A stretch of 64,000 nucleotides of DNA from Actinoplanes couchii (GCF_016862075.1 NZ_BOMG01000080.1:1-64000), one strand, 5' to 3'; shown: positions 51,204-60,472, numbered from the stretch's first letter. Numbers and translations are program-made. Notes: generated by a model from the sequence alone, not told the origin.

Positions 51204-51852
51204 CCGTTTCCGCCCAGGAGGCCAGCGCGGGCGCGGTCAGCGAGCCGAGAACGGTGTGGGCGTCCAGGTCGACGCCGGGCAGCGACGGGATCCCGACCAC
51301 GTGCAGCCCGGCGGCCCGGGCGGAGGCGACACCGGTGCGGGAGTCCTCGAACGCGACGCTACGGCGCGGGTCGGCGCCCAGCCCGGTGCAGGCCGCCAGG
51401 TAGAGGTCGGGCGCCGGTTTCGGGTGGGTGACGTCCTCGGCGGCCAGAACCCGGGTGAACAGGTCGTCGAGGCCCGCCGACCGCAGCGCGGTCCGCACGA
51501 AGGCGCGGGGGCTGTTGCTGGCCACCGCGATCGGCACCCGCCCACGCAGGCTCAGCACCAGGTCACGGGCGCCGGGCAGCGCGTCGGCGCCGGCGGCCAA
51601 CTCGGCCGCGACCAGGCCGTACAGCTGCGCGGCGAGCAGCGGCCCGTCGCCGGGCCGGCCGAAGTAGCCGGCCATCGCGCGCCCGGCGGCCTCCAGGGTG
51701 CCCCCGATGACGATCTCCTTCTGTTCGAGACCGAACTCGTGCCCGTGCTCGGCGAAGATCCTGGTCTCGGCCCGGGTCCAGCAGGTCTCGGTGTCCACGA
51801 GCAGCCCGTCGCAGTCGAAAACGACCGCGTCGACGTGGTTCGGAAGAGTCAT
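51166..51852 (-). CDS. HAD-family phosphatase (beta-phosphoglucomutase-like)
   Basis: A 228-residue HAD subclass IA hydrolase. Motif I is VVFDCDGLLVDTE, motif II IAVASNSPRAF, motif III HPKPAPDLYLAA and motif IV VAFEDSRTGVASARAAG; all are intact. The ATG at 51852 overlaps the stop of the methyltransferase gene, forming a two-gene operon. It probably dephosphorylates a small sugar phosphate or phosphoester. Confidence 0.92.
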   Translation of the reverse strand: MTLPNHVDAVVFDCDGLLVDTETCWTRAETRIFAEHGHEFGLEQKEIVIGGTLEAAGRAMAGYFGRPGDGPLLAAQLYGLVAAELAAGADALPGARDLVLSLRGRVPIAVASNSPRAFVRTALRSAGLDDLFTRVLAAEDVTHPKPAPDLYLAACTGLGADPRRSVAFEDSRTGVASARAAGLHVVGIPSLPGVDLDAHTVLGSLTAPALASWAETVTTRLPAGPPAP

Positions 51853-52604
51853 CCGACGATTATGCGGAGTGCGCCGGTGAACTCCGGTTGGGTGCGCAGG
51901 TGGCCGTGCCGGTCGTCCCAGGTGCCGGATTCCAGGTCGGCGCGCAGCCGGTCGACGGTTCGGGTGGTGGCGGCCTCGTCGACGAAACCCCATGCGGACT
52001 GGGCGTCGCGTACCCGCTGGTTCAGGAACATCTCGGGCCGGGCGTAGTACGCCTCGGTGAACCCGTCCACGCAGTCGATCGGGATCGGCACCTCGCTCAC
52101 CGCGCTGTTCGGGCCGAGCGCGGCGGCGATGGTGTCGATCGCCGGGTACCGGCGACGTTCGGCGGCGACGAGTTCGGGCGCGTACCCGGCGAGCCACAGC
52201 CGGTCGAGGGCGTCGCCGTCGAAGGTCAGCACGACCACCGGGCCGCGGGTGACCCGGCGTAGTTCGGCCAGGCCACGGGCGGTGTCGGTCCACTGGTGGA
52301 CGGTGACGCATGCCATCGACGCGTCGAACGAGTCGTCGTCGAACGGCAGCTGCTCGGCGGTGCCGTCCAGTGCCGGAACCGCGGTGGAGGGCCGTTGGGC
52401 GCGCATCCGGGCCGAGGGCTCGACCGCCACCACGTACCGGTCGGCGGGTTCGTAGGATCCGGCCCCGGCGCCGACGTTCAGAACCGTGCGGGCGTCACCC
52501 AGCGCGGCGTGGATCCGTGCGGCGATCCGGGGGTCGGGGCGGCGCTGGATCGCGTACCCCTGGCCGTTGGTCTCGTAGTCGAAGTCGCCCCATGTCGTGG
52601 TCAT
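51849..52604 (-). CDS. SAM-dependent class I methyltransferase
   Basis: A 251-residue methyltransferase. Motif I VLNVGAGAGSYEP, the acidic VVAVEPSARM, and motif IV-like AEQLPFDDDSFDASMACVTVHQW are typical. The ATG at 52604 lies 6 nt after TAGCGT on this strand (complement 52611-52616), indicating a leaderless mRNA. It is the first gene of an operon with the HAD phosphatase. Substrate unknown. Confidence 0.9.
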   Translation of the reverse strand: MTTTWGDFDYETNGQGYAIQRRPDPRIAARIHAALGDARTVLNVGAGAGSYEPADRYVVAVEPSARMRAQRPSTAVPALDGTAEQLPFDDDSFDASMACVTVHQWTDTARGLAELRRVTRGPVVVLTFDGDALDRLWLAGYAPELVAAERRRYPAIDTIAAALGPNSAVSEVPIPIDCVDGFTEAYYARPEMFLNQRVRDAQSAWGFVDEAATTRTVDRLRADLESGTWDDRHGHLRTQPEFTGALRIIVG

Positions 52605-52660
52605 GGGGGCACGCTAAACCTGTACCCCCGGGTCCGGGTCAAGCCTTTTACGATCGGGGC

Positions 52661-53665
52661 ATGGATGATCTGATTCGGCCGGTGGTGGTCGCTCCGATGG
52701 CCGGTGGGCCGTCGACTCCGGCGCTGGTGGTCGCCGCGGCCCGGGCGGGGGCGGTCGGGTTCCTGGCCGCCGGTTACAAGACCCCGGAGGCGGTCGAGGC
52801 CGAGTTGCGGGCGGTCCGGGGCGAGAGCGTGGCGTACGGGCTGAACATCTTCGTCCCGATGGGACCGTTGCCGGACGTGGCGGCGGTGGACCGGTACCGG
52901 CGGTTGCTGCAGGCCGAGGCCGATCGGTACGGAGTGGATCTGCCGCCGGTGCGCCTGCGCGACGACGATCACTTCGACGAGAAGGTCGATCTGGCGGTCA
53001 CCTATGCTCCGCCGCTGGTCAGCTTCGCGTTCGGGGTGCCGGAGAAGGGTGTGGTGGCGGCCTTGCGGGCGGCCGGGTCGGCGGTGGCGATCACCGTGAC
53101 CTCGCCCGCGGAGGCGGAGCAGGCGCTGACGGCCGGGCCGGACGTGCTGATCGCGCAGGGCGGGACCGCCGGCGGGCACTCGTCGACCACGAGCCCGGCC
53201 GGGTACCGGGGGACGACCACGGCGGCGCAGGTCCTGGCCGGGGTGCGGGCGGTGACCGGGCTGCCGGTGATCGCGGCCGGTGGCACCGGGACGGCGGCCG
53301 ACGTCCGCGACCTGCTCGCGGCCGGGGCGGTAGGCGTACAGGCGGGAACTGTCTTTCTGCTCGCCGATGAGGCCGGGACGCGACCGGCGCAACGGGCTGC
53401 GATGATCGATTCCGGTCGTCGCGAGACGGTGGTGACCCGGGCGTTCACCGGTCAGCCGGCGCGGGCGTTGCGGAACCGGTTCACCGACGAGTTCTCCGGG
53501 GCGGCCCCGATCGGGTATCCGGCGGTGCACCATCTGACCGCGCCGATCCGGGCGGCCGCCGCCGAGCAGGGTGACGCCGAGGCCTTGAACCTGTGGGCCG
53601 GCACAGGTGCCGGGCAGGCCCGGAACGCGCCGGCCGCCGCGATCGTGGACTCGCTGACAAGTTAA
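52661..53665 (+). CDS. Nitronate monooxygenase family protein
   Basis: A 334-residue FMN-dependent TIM-barrel enzyme. It has PVVVAPMAGGPSTPALVVAAARAGAVGFLAAGY, the FMN/phosphate loops IAQGGTAGGHSS and PVIAAGGTGTAADVRDLLAAGAVGVQAGTVFLL, and NRFTDEF. The family oxidises propionate 3-nitronate or related nitronates, though many members have other roles. The ATG is 6 nt after TACGAT (52649-52654), another leaderless start, divergent from the methyltransferase. Confidence 0.88.
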   Translation: MDDLIRPVVVAPMAGGPSTPALVVAAARAGAVGFLAAGYKTPEAVEAELRAVRGESVAYGLNIFVPMGPLPDVAAVDRYRRLLQAEADRYGVDLPPVRLRDDDHFDEKVDLAVTYAPPLVSFAFGVPEKGVVAALRAAGSAVAITVTSPAEAEQALTAGPDVLIAQGGTAGGHSSTTSPAGYRGTTTAAQVLAGVRAVTGLPVIAAGGTGTAADVRDLLAAGAVGVQAGTVFLLADEAGTRPAQRAAMIDSGRRETVVTRAFTGQPARALRNRFTDEFSGAAPIGYPAVHHLTAPIRAAAAEQGDAEALNLWAGTGAGQARNAPAAAIVDSLTS

Positions 53666-53757
53666 TGGATCTTGTCCCCACCCAGGGGTCGCACGGTCAA
53701 TGCGGAGGATCTGACCGCCCACATCCTGGCCGGAACTTCGTCCGCCGGCTGACTTGC

Positions 53758-53774
53758 CATACGTTAGGCGTATG
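53758..53774. promoter_or_regulatory. Small inverted repeat upstream of an HAD-like gene
   Basis: CATACG-TTAGG-CGTATG, perfect 6-bp arms, in the 146-bp gap between 53666 and 53811. It could be an operator. No regulator is adjacent to confirm it. Nothing else is evident in that gap except the -10 below. Confidence 0.4.
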
Positions 53775-53799
53775 CAAACCGTGGATGGCAGCCGTCGGC

Positions 53800-53811
53800 T
53801 AGCCTGGCCCG
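53800..53811 (+). promoter_or_regulatory. -10 box of a leaderless transcript
   Basis: TAGCCT at 53800-53805, 6 nt before the GTG at 53812. Confidence 0.55.
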
Positions 53812-54315
53812 GTGAGCGAGCGCCCATTGGTATTCCTTGATGTCGACGGGCCGTTGATTCCGTTCCGGGAACGGCCGGGGACTCCGCCCGGCATTCCGCC
53901 CGCGGACCCGTCGGGCCATCCCTTGATCCACCGGCTCGATCCGGGCGATGGGGCTCGGCTGATGGGGCTGATGGGACTGGGTGGAGACCTGGTGTGGGCC
54001 ACCACCTGGATGGAGACCGCGAACGAGATCGTCGCACCACGACTCGGCTTGCCGCGACTGCCGGTGGTGCCGTTTCCCGACGACCTGTCGACGGGCAACG
54101 GCCTGCACTGGAAGACGGTGCCGCTGGTGAACTGGGCCGCCGGCCGTTCCTTCGTCTGGCTCGACGACGAGGTGACCGAGGCCGACAGCCGCTGGATCGA
54201 GGACTATCACCCGGGGCGCGCCCTGGTGCACCGGGTGGATCCGTTCACCGGACTCACCGGGCCGGACTTCGACCGCGTAGAGCAGTGGCTGCGCGGACCA
54301 GACCCGCGACGATGA
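53812..54315 (+). CDS. HAD-like hypothetical protein
   Basis: A 167-residue protein of the small HAD-like group found in actinomycetes. Motif I is LVFLDVDGPLIPF, the motif II region is DLVWATTWMETAN and the late acidic motif is SFVWLDDEVTEADSRWI. The first aspartates are present, so phosphatase activity is possible. Substrate unknown. The GTG start is supported by the -10 spacing. Confidence 0.8.
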   Translation: MSERPLVFLDVDGPLIPFRERPGTPPGIPPADPSGHPLIHRLDPGDGARLMGLMGLGGDLVWATTWMETANEIVAPRLGLPRLPVVPFPDDLSTGNGLHWKTVPLVNWAAGRSFVWLDDEVTEADSRWIEDYHPGRALVHRVDPFTGLTGPDFDRVEQWLRGPDPRR

Positions 54316-54347
54316 TCAGAACCAGTTCTTATCCGGTGCGGCTGTCG

Positions 54348-54375
54348 CTTGCTATGCAACTCGTTGCATAGCAAG
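54348..54375. promoter_or_regulatory. 28-bp PadR operator palindrome
   Basis: Arms CTTGCTATGCAAC (54348-54360) and GTTGCATAGCAAG (54363-54375) are perfectly complementary around TC. The palindrome ends 8 bp before the PadR ATG. Symmetry with spaced AT/TGCA cores resembles known PadR sites. Confidence 0.8.
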
Positions 54376-54383
54376 ATTTGGGG

Positions 54384-54929
54384 ATGGCCCTGGAACACGC
54401 GATCCTCGTCTCCCTGCTGGAACGGCCCGGCTCGGGTTACGAGCTGGCGCGCCGGTTCGAGCGGTCGATCGGCCGGTTCTGGACCGCCACTCACCAGCAG
54501 ATCTATCGCGTGCTCAAGCGGATGGAGACCGACGGCTGGGTGACCGGCGAGGAGGTCGGGCAGGACGGCCGCCCCGACAAACGCAGCTTCACCGTCACCG
54601 GATCCGGCCGGGACACCCTCGTCGAGTGGTTGCGGGCTCCGGTTGCGCCGGAAGCCGTCCGGCACGAGCTGGCCGTCAAGATCCGGGGCGCGGCGTTCAC
54701 CGACGACACGGGGCGCGCTGAGCTGCTGGCCGAGGTCGAGCGTTACCGGGCCGACCACGAGACGCTGCTGACCACGTACCTCAATGGTGAGAAAAGGGAT
54801 TTTCCTGATCCGATGACACTCGACGCCGGGCAACGTCTCCAGCACGTGGTCCTGCGCGGCGGGATCGCCTACGAGCGGATGCTGCTCGACTGGCTCGACG
54901 ACGTCCTCGACACCCTCCGGGCACTGTAG
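54384..54929 (+). CDS. PadR-family transcriptional regulator
   Basis: A 181-residue regulator. The PadR winged helix is LEHAILVSLLERPGSGYELARRFERSIGRFWTATHQQIYRVLKRMETDGWVTGE, and the C-terminal part is a longer PadR/Vir_act_alpha_C dimer domain. An in-frame TTG at 54378 is an alternative start. It is followed after 13 bp by an acyl-CoA dehydrogenase gene. The upstream palindrome suggests it represses this two-gene operon and is released by a ligand, perhaps a fatty acyl or phenolic compound. Confidence 0.9.
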   Translation: MALEHAILVSLLERPGSGYELARRFERSIGRFWTATHQQIYRVLKRMETDGWVTGEEVGQDGRPDKRSFTVTGSGRDTLVEWLRAPVAPEAVRHELAVKIRGAAFTDDTGRAELLAEVERYRADHETLLTTYLNGEKRDFPDPMTLDAGQRLQHVVLRGGIAYERMLLDWLDDVLDTLRAL

Positions 54930-54942
54930 AAAGGACCGAACC

Positions 54943-56637
54943 GTGCTCTTCAACCCCACCACCTACGACCCCGCGCACCTCGATCCGGAGAGTCGCCGGC
55001 TGCTGCTCGCGCTCGTCCGGTTCTTCGAGGAGAGGGGCAAGAAAACCCTGGTCAAGAGCTACATCGATCGTACGTGGTATCAGGACTTCCTCGATTTCTC
55101 CGCCAAGGAGGGCCTGTTCGCGACATTCCTGACGCCCGCCGGGGACGGCGCCGGCGACAAGCGCTGGGACACCGCCCGGAACGCCGCGCTCAGCGAGATC
55201 CTCGGGTTCTACGGCCTGGACTACTGGTACACGTGGCAGGTCACGGTGCTCGGTCTCGGCCCGGTGTGGCAGAGCGCCAACCAGGAGCAGCGCCGGCGGG
55301 CCGCCGAGCTGCTCGACGACGGGCACGTGATGGCCTTCGCGCTGTCCGAACGCGGTCACGGCGCGGACATCTACGCCACCGACATGATCCTCACTCCGTC
55401 CGGGGACGGTGGTTTCACCGCGAGCGGCACCAAGTACTACATCGGCAACGGCAACGTCGCGGGCCTGGTGTCGATCTTCGGCCGGCGCTCGGACGTCGAG
55501 GGCCCCGACGGTTACGTGTTCTTCGCCGCCGACAGCCGGCACGAGAACTACCACCTGATCAAGAACGTCGTGAACAAGCAGATGTACGTCAGCACCTTCG
55601 AGCTGACCGACTATCCGGTGCGGGAACAGGACGTCCTGCACACCGGCAAGGCCGCGTTCGACGCCGCGCTGAACACCGTCAACGTCGGCAAGTTCAACCT
55701 GTGCACGGCCGCGATCGGCATCTGCGAGCACGCCATGTACGAGGCGGTCACCCACGCTCACCAGCGGATCCTCTACGGCAAACCGGTCACCGCCTTCCCG
55801 CACGTGCGCCGCGAGCTGACCGACGCGTACGTCCGGCTGGTCGCCATGAAGCTCTTCAGTGACCGGGCCGTCGACTATTTCCGCAGCGCCGGGCCCGACG
55901 ACCGCCGCTATCTGCTGTTCAACCCGATGACGAAGATGAAGGTCACCACCGAGGGCGAGAAGGTCGTCGACCTGATGTGGGACGTGATCGCGGCCAAGGG
56001 CTTCGAGGCGGACACCTACTTCGACAAGGCGGCCATGGACATCCGTGGCCTGCCGAAGCTGGAGGGGACCGTCCACGTCAATCTGGCGCTGATCCTGAAG
56101 TTCATGCCCAACTACCTCTTCGATCCGGCTTCCTACGAGCCCGTGCCCACCCGGCACGACGCCGCCGACGACGAGTTCCTCTTCCGGCAGGGACCGGCCC
56201 GTGGGCTCGGCGCCATCCGGTTCCACGACTGGCGGACCGCTTACGACCAGCACGCCTCGCTGCCGAACGTCGCCCGTTTCCGGGAACAGGCCGACGGCTT
56301 CTGCGAGCTGCTGCGCCGGCACGCGCCGACCGGGGAACAGCAGAAGGATCTGGACTTCCTGCTGGCGATCGGGCACCTGTTCGCCCTGATCGTCTACGGC
56401 CAGTTGATCCTCGAGAAGGGCGGCGTGGGCGACCACCTGCTCGACGAGATCTTCGCGATCCTGGTGCGGGACTTCTCCGCGTACGCCACCGAGCTGCACG
56501 GCAAGATCGCCACCTCGGAGGAGCAGGCGGCATGGGCGCTGGCGCACATCCGCCGCCCGGTCGCCGACGAGGCCCGCGACGAGGCCGTCTGGCAGCAGGT
56601 CCTGGCACTGGCCGGCGCCTACGAGATGCGCCCCTGA
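54943..56637 (+). CDS. Acyl-CoA dehydrogenase/oxidase family protein
   Basis: A 564-residue flavoprotein, longer than classical acyl-CoA dehydrogenases. The flavin/substrate region is FALSERGHGADIYATDMILTPSGDGGFTASGTKYYIGNGNVAG, then DYPVREQDVLHTGKAAFDAALNTVNVGKFNLCTAAIGICEHAMYEAV and the helical C-terminus. The GTG at 54943 has AAAGGA 9 nt upstream. It is co-transcribed with the PadR regulator, probably for the metabolism of a fatty or related acyl chain. The specific substrate is unknown. Confidence 0.88.
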   Translation: MLFNPTTYDPAHLDPESRRLLLALVRFFEERGKKTLVKSYIDRTWYQDFLDFSAKEGLFATFLTPAGDGAGDKRWDTARNAALSEILGFYGLDYWYTWQVTVLGLGPVWQSANQEQRRRAAELLDDGHVMAFALSERGHGADIYATDMILTPSGDGGFTASGTKYYIGNGNVAGLVSIFGRRSDVEGPDGYVFFAADSRHENYHLIKNVVNKQMYVSTFELTDYPVREQDVLHTGKAAFDAALNTVNVGKFNLCTAAIGICEHAMYEAVTHAHQRILYGKPVTAFPHVRRELTDAYVRLVAMKLFSDRAVDYFRSAGPDDRRYLLFNPMTKMKVTTEGEKVVDLMWDVIAAKGFEADTYFDKAAMDIRGLPKLEGTVHVNLALILKFMPNYLFDPASYEPVPTRHDAADDEFLFRQGPARGLGAIRFHDWRTAYDQHASLPNVARFREQADGFCELLRRHAPTGEQQKDLDFLLAIGHLFALIVYGQLILEKGGVGDHLLDEIFAILVRDFSAYATELHGKIATSEEQAAWALAHIRRPVADEARDEAVWQQVLALAGAYEMRP

Positions 56638-56774
56638 CCCGGGCCGGGGCTGCCCACCAGCAGAGGCGGGCGGTCCCGGTGTCGCGGCGCACCCTTGTTT
56701 CCCGGCGGCTAATCCTCGGATCGTGTCGGCGCCACCCGATCACTACGGCGATCACCGGGCGAGAGGACACGGGT

Positions 56775-59108
56775 TTGAGCGGCATGCAGCCAGCCGGACG
56801 GCCAGTGGATCACCTGCGCCGTGATCCGGTGCTCCGTGGTCTGATCGGGCTCACCTTTATCGGATTCGTGCTGTTCTTCGTGTTCTCCGGGCAGCCTGAT
56901 CTGCAGGTCAAGACCTTCTGGTTGTTCCAGGTGCCCCTCGACGCGGCGCTGGCGGTCGGCGGGTGGCGGCTGCGGACCCTGGCACCCGCGCGCTATCGCC
57001 GGTTCTGGTCGATGATCGCTTTCGCCGGTGCCGCGTTCACCGTCGGCGACGCGTACCACAGCCTCTCGAACCTGATCTTCCCGACCGAGCCGTCGCTGAA
57101 CGGTGGCCTGGTCCAGACAATCTGCTTCGCCGTGGGGATGAGCAGCAACGTCATCGCCTGCCTGATCTTCCCGCAGGGTCTGCGGACCGCGCGGGAGCGG
57201 TTCATCTTCTGGCTCGACGCCGCCACCGTGCTGGTCGGCGGAGGCGTGGTCGCCTGGTGCTTCGCGGTCAACCCGGTCGGCGGCTCGCACACCGACCGGC
57301 TCACCGCCGCTCTCACCGCGGCGCTGGTGCTGGTCGCGACGTTCAGCGCGACCAAGGTCGCCCTGATCAAGGACCCGCCGATGGCCCGGATGGCGGCTTG
57401 GCCGATGGTCTGCGCGGCGATGGTCCAGGGGGTCAGCACGTTCCTGCCCGGCCCGTTCCAAACCCTCGATCACCCGTACGTCTACGCGATCCGGCTCCTG
57501 CCCAGCCTGCTGATCGCCTGCGGCCCGTGGATCCAGATCATCGTGCTGCGTGTCGGCGACCCGAGCTCCGTCGCCAAGCGCCGCCCCTACAGCCTGCTGC
57601 CGTACGGCATGATCATGGTGACGTTCGCGGTGTTCTTCATGATGCTGCCGATGGCCGCATCGTCCCAGCTCGTCGGCGCGACCATCGGCGTCGTGGTGAT
57701 CACCTGCCTGGTCGCCGGCCGTCAGCTGGTCGCCTTCCACGACAACATGAATTTGATCGGCAGGCTCGACGTCGCGCTCGGTGAGCTGCGGGATCAGGCC
57801 CTGTTCGACGGCCTGACCGGGCTGGCCAACCGGACCCACTTCAGCGCCGAGACGGTGCGCCTGCTCGACGCCGAGTCCACGCTGCTCCTGATCGACCTGG
57901 ACGATTTCAAGACGGTCAACGACACGATGGGGCATGCCGCCGGTGACGCGCTTCTCGTCACGGTCGCGTCCCGGCTGCGCGGTTCGCTGCGCGAGACCGA
58001 CGTGGTCGCCCGTCTCGGCGGCGACGAGTTCGCGGTGCTGCTGCCCCGGACCACCGCCGACGACGCCGGCCTCATCGTGCAGAACATGCTGAACCGCCTC
58101 GCCGAGCCGATCGTGCTGCTCCAGCACACCGTCGTCACCCGCGCCAGCGTCGGCATGACCGTGGCGCGTCCCGGTGACGACCCGTCGACCCTGCTCAGCA
58201 CCGCCGACATCGCGATGTACGAGGCGAAACGCCGCGGCAAGGGCATGTGGGTCACCTACACCGACGAGATGGGATCCCGGATCTCCGCCGAGGCCGTCCT
58301 CATCCGCGAGCTGGACCAGGCCATCGAGGAGAACCAGTTCGTACTGGTCTACCAGCCGATCGTCCGGCTCGCCGATGGGGAGATCAGCGGGGTGGAGGCG
58401 CTGATCCGGTGGAACCATCCGGAGCGTGGGCTGGTCTCACCGATCGAGTTCATCCCGATCGCCGAACGCACCGGCCAGATCGTCGCCATCGGCCGCTGGG
58501 CCCTGCAGGAGTCCTGCCGCCAGGCCGCGGCGTGGCGGGCGGCATCGCCGGACACCGTTCCGCTGTACGTCGGCGTCAACGTCGCCGGCCGGCAGCTGCG
58601 TGACCCCGATCTGGTCACCGACGTGGCCGACGCGCTCGCCGCCGCCGGGCTGCCGGCCGGGCTGCTCGTCATCGAGGTCACCGAGACCGCGGTCCTCGAC
58701 GACGAACAGTCCCACGCCACCATGGAAGCCCTGCGTGACCTGGGCGTGCGGCTCGCCCTCGACGACTTCGGGACCGCCGCGTCGTCGCTGGGACTGCTGC
58801 TGACCTGCCCGGTCAACTCCCTCAAGCTGGACCGCTCGTTCGTCGAGTCGATCAACACGGTGAGCCGTCAGGCGGCGGTCGCCACCGCGGTCAGCCAGAT
58901 GGCGTCGGCGCTGGAGTTCGCGACGGTCGCCGAGGGCATCGAGACCGTGGAGCAGGCCGAGTTGCTCCAGGGCCTCGGCTACCGGTACGGGCAGGGCTAT
59001 CTCTACTCACGCCCGGTCCCGCCCGACGGCATCGTCAGGCTGCGCTCCGCCCTCGCATTATCGGTGACCGGCATCGAGGGCGGCGTCCTGCTGGAGAGCG
59101 GCCGATGA
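56775..59108 (+). CDS. Membrane-bound GGDEF-EAL protein (cyclic di-GMP turnover)
   Basis: A roughly 777-residue protein. TTG 56775 has GAGAGGA 7 nt upstream; ATG 56784 is the alternative start. The N-terminal part has about eight transmembrane helices (residues 20-315, MASE-like). The GGDEF domain follows with ARLGGDEFAVLLP and an I-site RETD five residues before it. The EAL domain has EALIRWNHPERGLVSPIEFIPIAE, LALDDFGTAASSLGLL, LKLDRSFV and VAEGIETVEQAELLQGLGYRYGQGYLYSRP. Catalytic residues of both halves appear intact, so it may both make and degrade cyclic di-GMP. It follows the acyl-CoA dehydrogenase gene by 137 bp. Confidence 0.92.
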   Translation: MSGMQPAGRPVDHLRRDPVLRGLIGLTFIGFVLFFVFSGQPDLQVKTFWLFQVPLDAALAVGGWRLRTLAPARYRRFWSMIAFAGAAFTVGDAYHSLSNLIFPTEPSLNGGLVQTICFAVGMSSNVIACLIFPQGLRTARERFIFWLDAATVLVGGGVVAWCFAVNPVGGSHTDRLTAALTAALVLVATFSATKVALIKDPPMARMAAWPMVCAAMVQGVSTFLPGPFQTLDHPYVYAIRLLPSLLIACGPWIQIIVLRVGDPSSVAKRRPYSLLPYGMIMVTFAVFFMMLPMAASSQLVGATIGVVVITCLVAGRQLVAFHDNMNLIGRLDVALGELRDQALFDGLTGLANRTHFSAETVRLLDAESTLLLIDLDDFKTVNDTMGHAAGDALLVTVASRLRGSLRETDVVARLGGDEFAVLLPRTTADDAGLIVQNMLNRLAEPIVLLQHTVVTRASVGMTVARPGDDPSTLLSTADIAMYEAKRRGKGMWVTYTDEMGSRISAEAVLIRELDQAIEENQFVLVYQPIVRLADGEISGVEALIRWNHPERGLVSPIEFIPIAERTGQIVAIGRWALQESCRQAAAWRAASPDTVPLYVGVNVAGRQLRDPDLVTDVADALAAAGLPAGLLVIEVTETAVLDDEQSHATMEALRDLGVRLALDDFGTAASSLGLLLTCPVNSLKLDRSFVESINTVSRQAAVATAVSQMASALEFATVAEGIETVEQAELLQGLGYRYGQGYLYSRPVPPDGIVRLRSALALSVTGIEGGVLLESGR

Positions 59109-59150
59109 AGAACTCGGCACCGATCGGCCGGGCCGCTCACACGTCCTATG

Positions 59151-59156
59151 TATAGT
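59151..59156 (+). promoter_or_regulatory. -10-like box upstream of the acyltransferase gene
   Basis: TATAGT within an AT-rich stretch (TATGTATAGTGATCAATTC) in the 180-bp gap 59109-59288. The long distance to the ATG at 59289 implies a leader of about 125 nt. Nothing else was recognised in the gap. Confidence 0.4.
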
Positions 59157-59288
59157 GATCAATTCTTATCCTCAGTTCATGCCACCCCTGCCGGAGAAGG
59201 GGCCGAAAGCATTGATCACCGGGCACGCTCTGGGCCGCCGGCAGGGCGTCCGCGCTGTCGTGAAGGAACCGTCAGGAAGTTGCCGAGA

Positions 59289-60413
59289 ATGTCGCTGAGC
59301 CCCACGATCACGAGTTCGGCTCCGGCGCCATCGACGAGCGCCCCGGCCTCGCCGGGACTCGTACGGCTCCCGTCGCTCACCGGGCTCCGCTGGCTGGCGG
59401 CCTTCATGGTGTGGGGATATCACCTGGGAATCGTCAACCCCGCCCAGAACGCCGCCCTGGTGCCGTTCTTCCGGGCCGTGCACCACGGTGGCATCGGCGT
59501 CAGCTTCTTCTTCGTGCTGAGCGGCTTCGTGCTGGTCTGGAGTTTCCGGCCGAACGACACCACCCGCGCCTTCCTCCGGCGCCGCTTCGCCAAGATCTAC
59601 CCCAACTACGCGTTCTCCCTGCTCTGTGCGCTCGTCATCATCGTTCTCACCGGCGGGGTCGTCAGCGGCTGGCCCCTGCTGGGTAACGTCCTGCTGGTCA
59701 ACAGCTGGTTCCTGGGCGCCGGATTCCCGAACGCGATCAATCTGGTCGCCTGGACGCTCTGCTGCGAGGCGTTCTTCTACGTCTCGCTGCCCTACGTGCT
59801 GCCCCGGCTGCAGCGTCTCACCACCGAGCGGCTGTACACGTGGCTGGCCGTCGTCCCGGTCCTCGCCCTGCTGGGGAACACCGCCGCCGCCAACCTGCTC
59901 CCCGCCGAGGCCGCGGCCCACTTCGGTTTCTTCCCGCCGACCCGCTACCACGAGTTCCTGGTCGGTGTCATCGTCGGCGTGCTGGTCCTGCGCGGGAGCT
60001 GGGCCGGCCCCGGGCTCTGGCCGAGCACCGCTCTGGCCGTCGTCACCTATGTCGCGCACAGCTGGGCCGACGTCAGTGTCGTGGTGCCGCTGGTGTTCGC
60101 CGCCCTCATCGCCGCCGCCGCCAAGGCCGACGTCGACGGCCAGTGGTCACCCTGGCGGTGGCAGCCGGTCGTGGTCCTCGGCGAGGTCTCCTACGCCTTC
60201 TACCTCATGCACTTCCTGGTCATGACGGCCGCGGTCGACGTGATCCGGCACCTGGGCCAGGAGAGCTTCTGGTTCGGTGCGCAGCCGCTGGTCGGCGGTG
60301 CCGGGTTCTTCCTCGCCGGCACCATGATCGTCACTCTGCTGATCTCGTTCCCGATGTACTACTGGCTGGAGCGCCCGATGATGCGGGTGCTCGGCACGAA
60401 GAAGAGGCCCTGA
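59289..60413 (+). CDS. Acyltransferase 3 family membrane protein
   Basis: A 374-residue integral membrane acyltransferase (OafA/YrhL type). The catalytic-type pattern is seen near the start: LTGLRWLAAFMVWGYHLG (conserved His), GGIGVSFFFVLSGFVLVWSF and FLRRRFAKIYPNYAFSL (conserved Arg). About ten transmembrane helices follow, ending LERPMMRVLG. Such enzymes O-acylate cell-surface glycans or secondary metabolites. The open frame extends upstream to 59148, but ATG 59289 starts at the family-like N-terminus, with AGGAAG upstream. Confidence 0.9.
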   Translation: MSLSPTITSSAPAPSTSAPASPGLVRLPSLTGLRWLAAFMVWGYHLGIVNPAQNAALVPFFRAVHHGGIGVSFFFVLSGFVLVWSFRPNDTTRAFLRRRFAKIYPNYAFSLLCALVIIVLTGGVVSGWPLLGNVLLVNSWFLGAGFPNAINLVAWTLCCEAFFYVSLPYVLPRLQRLTTERLYTWLAVVPVLALLGNTAAANLLPAEAAAHFGFFPPTRYHEFLVGVIVGVLVLRGSWAGPGLWPSTALAVVTYVAHSWADVSVVVPLVFAALIAAAAKADVDGQWSPWRWQPVVVLGEVSYAFYLMHFLVMTAAVDVIRHLGQESFWFGAQPLVGGAGFFLAGTMIVTLLISFPMYYWLERPMMRVLGTKKRP

Positions 60414-60460
60414 CACCCGCGGGGTGGGCACGGTGCTCTTCCCGGCCGTACCCCAGTGAT

Positions 60461-60472
60461 TAAGGTTTGGTC
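60461..60472 (+). promoter_or_regulatory. -10 box of a leaderless transcript
   Basis: TAAGGT at 60461-60466, 6 nt before the GTG at 60473. This supports GTG over the TTG two codons earlier. Confidence 0.55.

Noticed and set aside
55977..59108. GGDEF-EAL protein starting inside the acyl-CoA dehydrogenase gene
   Set aside because: The upstream 260 codons are an out-of-frame shadow of that gene. Membrane helices begin only after 56784.
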